64,000 nucleotides of DNA from assembly GCA_963721075.1 (NCBI GenBank), contig CAVRHV010000007.1, positions 186,001 through 250,000 on the forward strand, written 5' to 3'. How positions within the stretch are numbered: the stretch's first letter is position 1; each line of letters starts with the position of its first letter. The position numbers were made by a program, and so were the translations under genes. The notes beneath the pieces are model-generated. The model saw only the letters and a program-made list of their open reading frames with translations, had not been told where the DNA came from and did no database searches. This document shows positions 63,627 to 64,000 of the stretch, piece by piece. Source of the DNA: DATFVA01 sp963721075. GTDB taxonomy: Bacteria > Bacteroidota > Ignavibacteria > Ignavibacteriales > Ignavibacteriaceae.

Positions 63627-64000
63627 ATGGGAACATCAGTAATTTTAGATATAATGGGTTCGATGATAATAGGCGGCATCCTTCTGCTTACGCTCTTCAG
63701 GATGAATGATAATGCCACCCGCAATACTTATAATTTTTCTGGTGAACTGATTGTTCAGCAAAATCTGGTTACAACAGTAGAGGTACTGGAATATGACTTC
63801 AGAAAAATAGGTTATTGTGAGGATCCTTTTGCGTTGCCCCATCCGGAGAAGGATGCAATACTTTTTGCCGATACGAGCAGGATAAAATTTTTAACAGATA
63901 TAATGGAGCCGCCGTATGATGACCCGCATGGCGACGGAGTTATTGATACCGTGGAATATTTCCTTAGTTCTGCAGACATACCCGGCACTCCTAATCCAAA
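63627..64000 (+). CDS. Single-span envelope protein, pseudopilin-like (partial, runs off window)
   Basis: From the ATG at 63627 the frame stays open to the window edge (124 codons). It begins MGTSVILDIMGSMIIGGILL, an N-terminal helix, then RMNDNATRNTYNFSGELIVQ and a domain with acidic loops (DPHGDGVIDTVEYF, calcium-binding-like spacing). It lies 9 bp after the previous gene and has the same layout, so the two are probably partners in one envelope structure. The C-terminus is unseen. Confidence 0.65.
   Translation, partial: MGTSVILDIMGSMIIGGILLLTLFRMNDNATRNTYNFSGELIVQQNLVTTVEVLEYDFRKIGYCEDPFALPHPEKDAILFADTSRIKFLTDIMEPPYDDPHGDGVIDTVEYFLSSADIPGTPNP

Overview
The window looks like chromosomal DNA from a bacterium of the Bacteroidota/Chlorobiota/Ignavibacteriota branch, most likely Ignavibacteria. 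Four secreted proteins end in the NYPNPFNP-type C-terminal sorting domain used by the type IX secretion system (T9SS), there are many SPII lipoproteins, and the rest is a Gram-negative housekeeping set. There is no phage, insertion sequence, rRNA operon or CRISPR array. Most genes lie on the minus strand; the right end (60.9-64 kb) is on the plus strand and is the accessory-looking part.

Layout. 1-9.5 kb: the transcription/translation block, read right to left: promoter, tRNA-Tyr, tRNA-Gly, tRNA-Thr, rpmG, tRNA-Trp, secE, nusG, rplK, rplA, rplJ, rplL, rpoB, rpoC (cut by the window edge). The tuf gene often found inside this tRNA cluster is absent. 9.7-19 kb: yifB/comM, a T9SS protein, a detached nuoGHI piece of complex I, a class I aminotransferase and an M16 peptidase. 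19-24 kb: two T9SS proteins and a lipoprotein, preceded by a repeat-rich spacer. 24-28 kb: rlmB, lgt, an unknown gene, hisS, ptsN. 28-33.5 kb: a Rossmann-fold protein, a TlpA-like lipoprotein, AMP nucleosidase and a PAP2 phosphatase. 33.5-46.6 kb: M14 carboxypeptidase (T9SS), ClC channel/antiporter, small enzymes, CoA-transferase plus alanine dehydrogenase, hydroxyacid dehydrogenase, SpmA-SpmB fusion and cell-wall amidase. 46.6-55 kb: a flavin-split-barrel protein, an AddA-like helicase-nuclease, a very large NtrY-like histidine kinase and a DUF4783 protein. 56.6-59.5 kb: a pyrR-pyrB-pyrC operon with a recognisable PyrR leader. 60.9-64 kb: an NtrC-type activator, an excellent sigma-54 promoter, a CheW-domain protein and two single-span, pseudopilin-like envelope proteins, the last one partial.

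Two things stand out. First, eight single-base frameshifts interrupt otherwise well conserved genes (rpoB twice, nuoI, nuoH, nuoG, a Rossmann protein, the histidine kinase, pyrR). In every gene, correcting one base (two in rpoB) restores a whole number of codons. This points to consensus errors in the assembly rather than pseudogenes, and those genes are annotated here as single CDSs spanning the break. Second, an 11-bp minisatellite (RAGCGSAGTTG) occurs as 7- and 8-unit arrays in two spacers 37 kb apart and in opposite orientation; a third spacer holds an unrelated 3-unit array with the same 11-bp period. The best candidate for a little-known system is the sigma-54/NtrC/CheW/pseudopilin-like locus that runs off the right edge.
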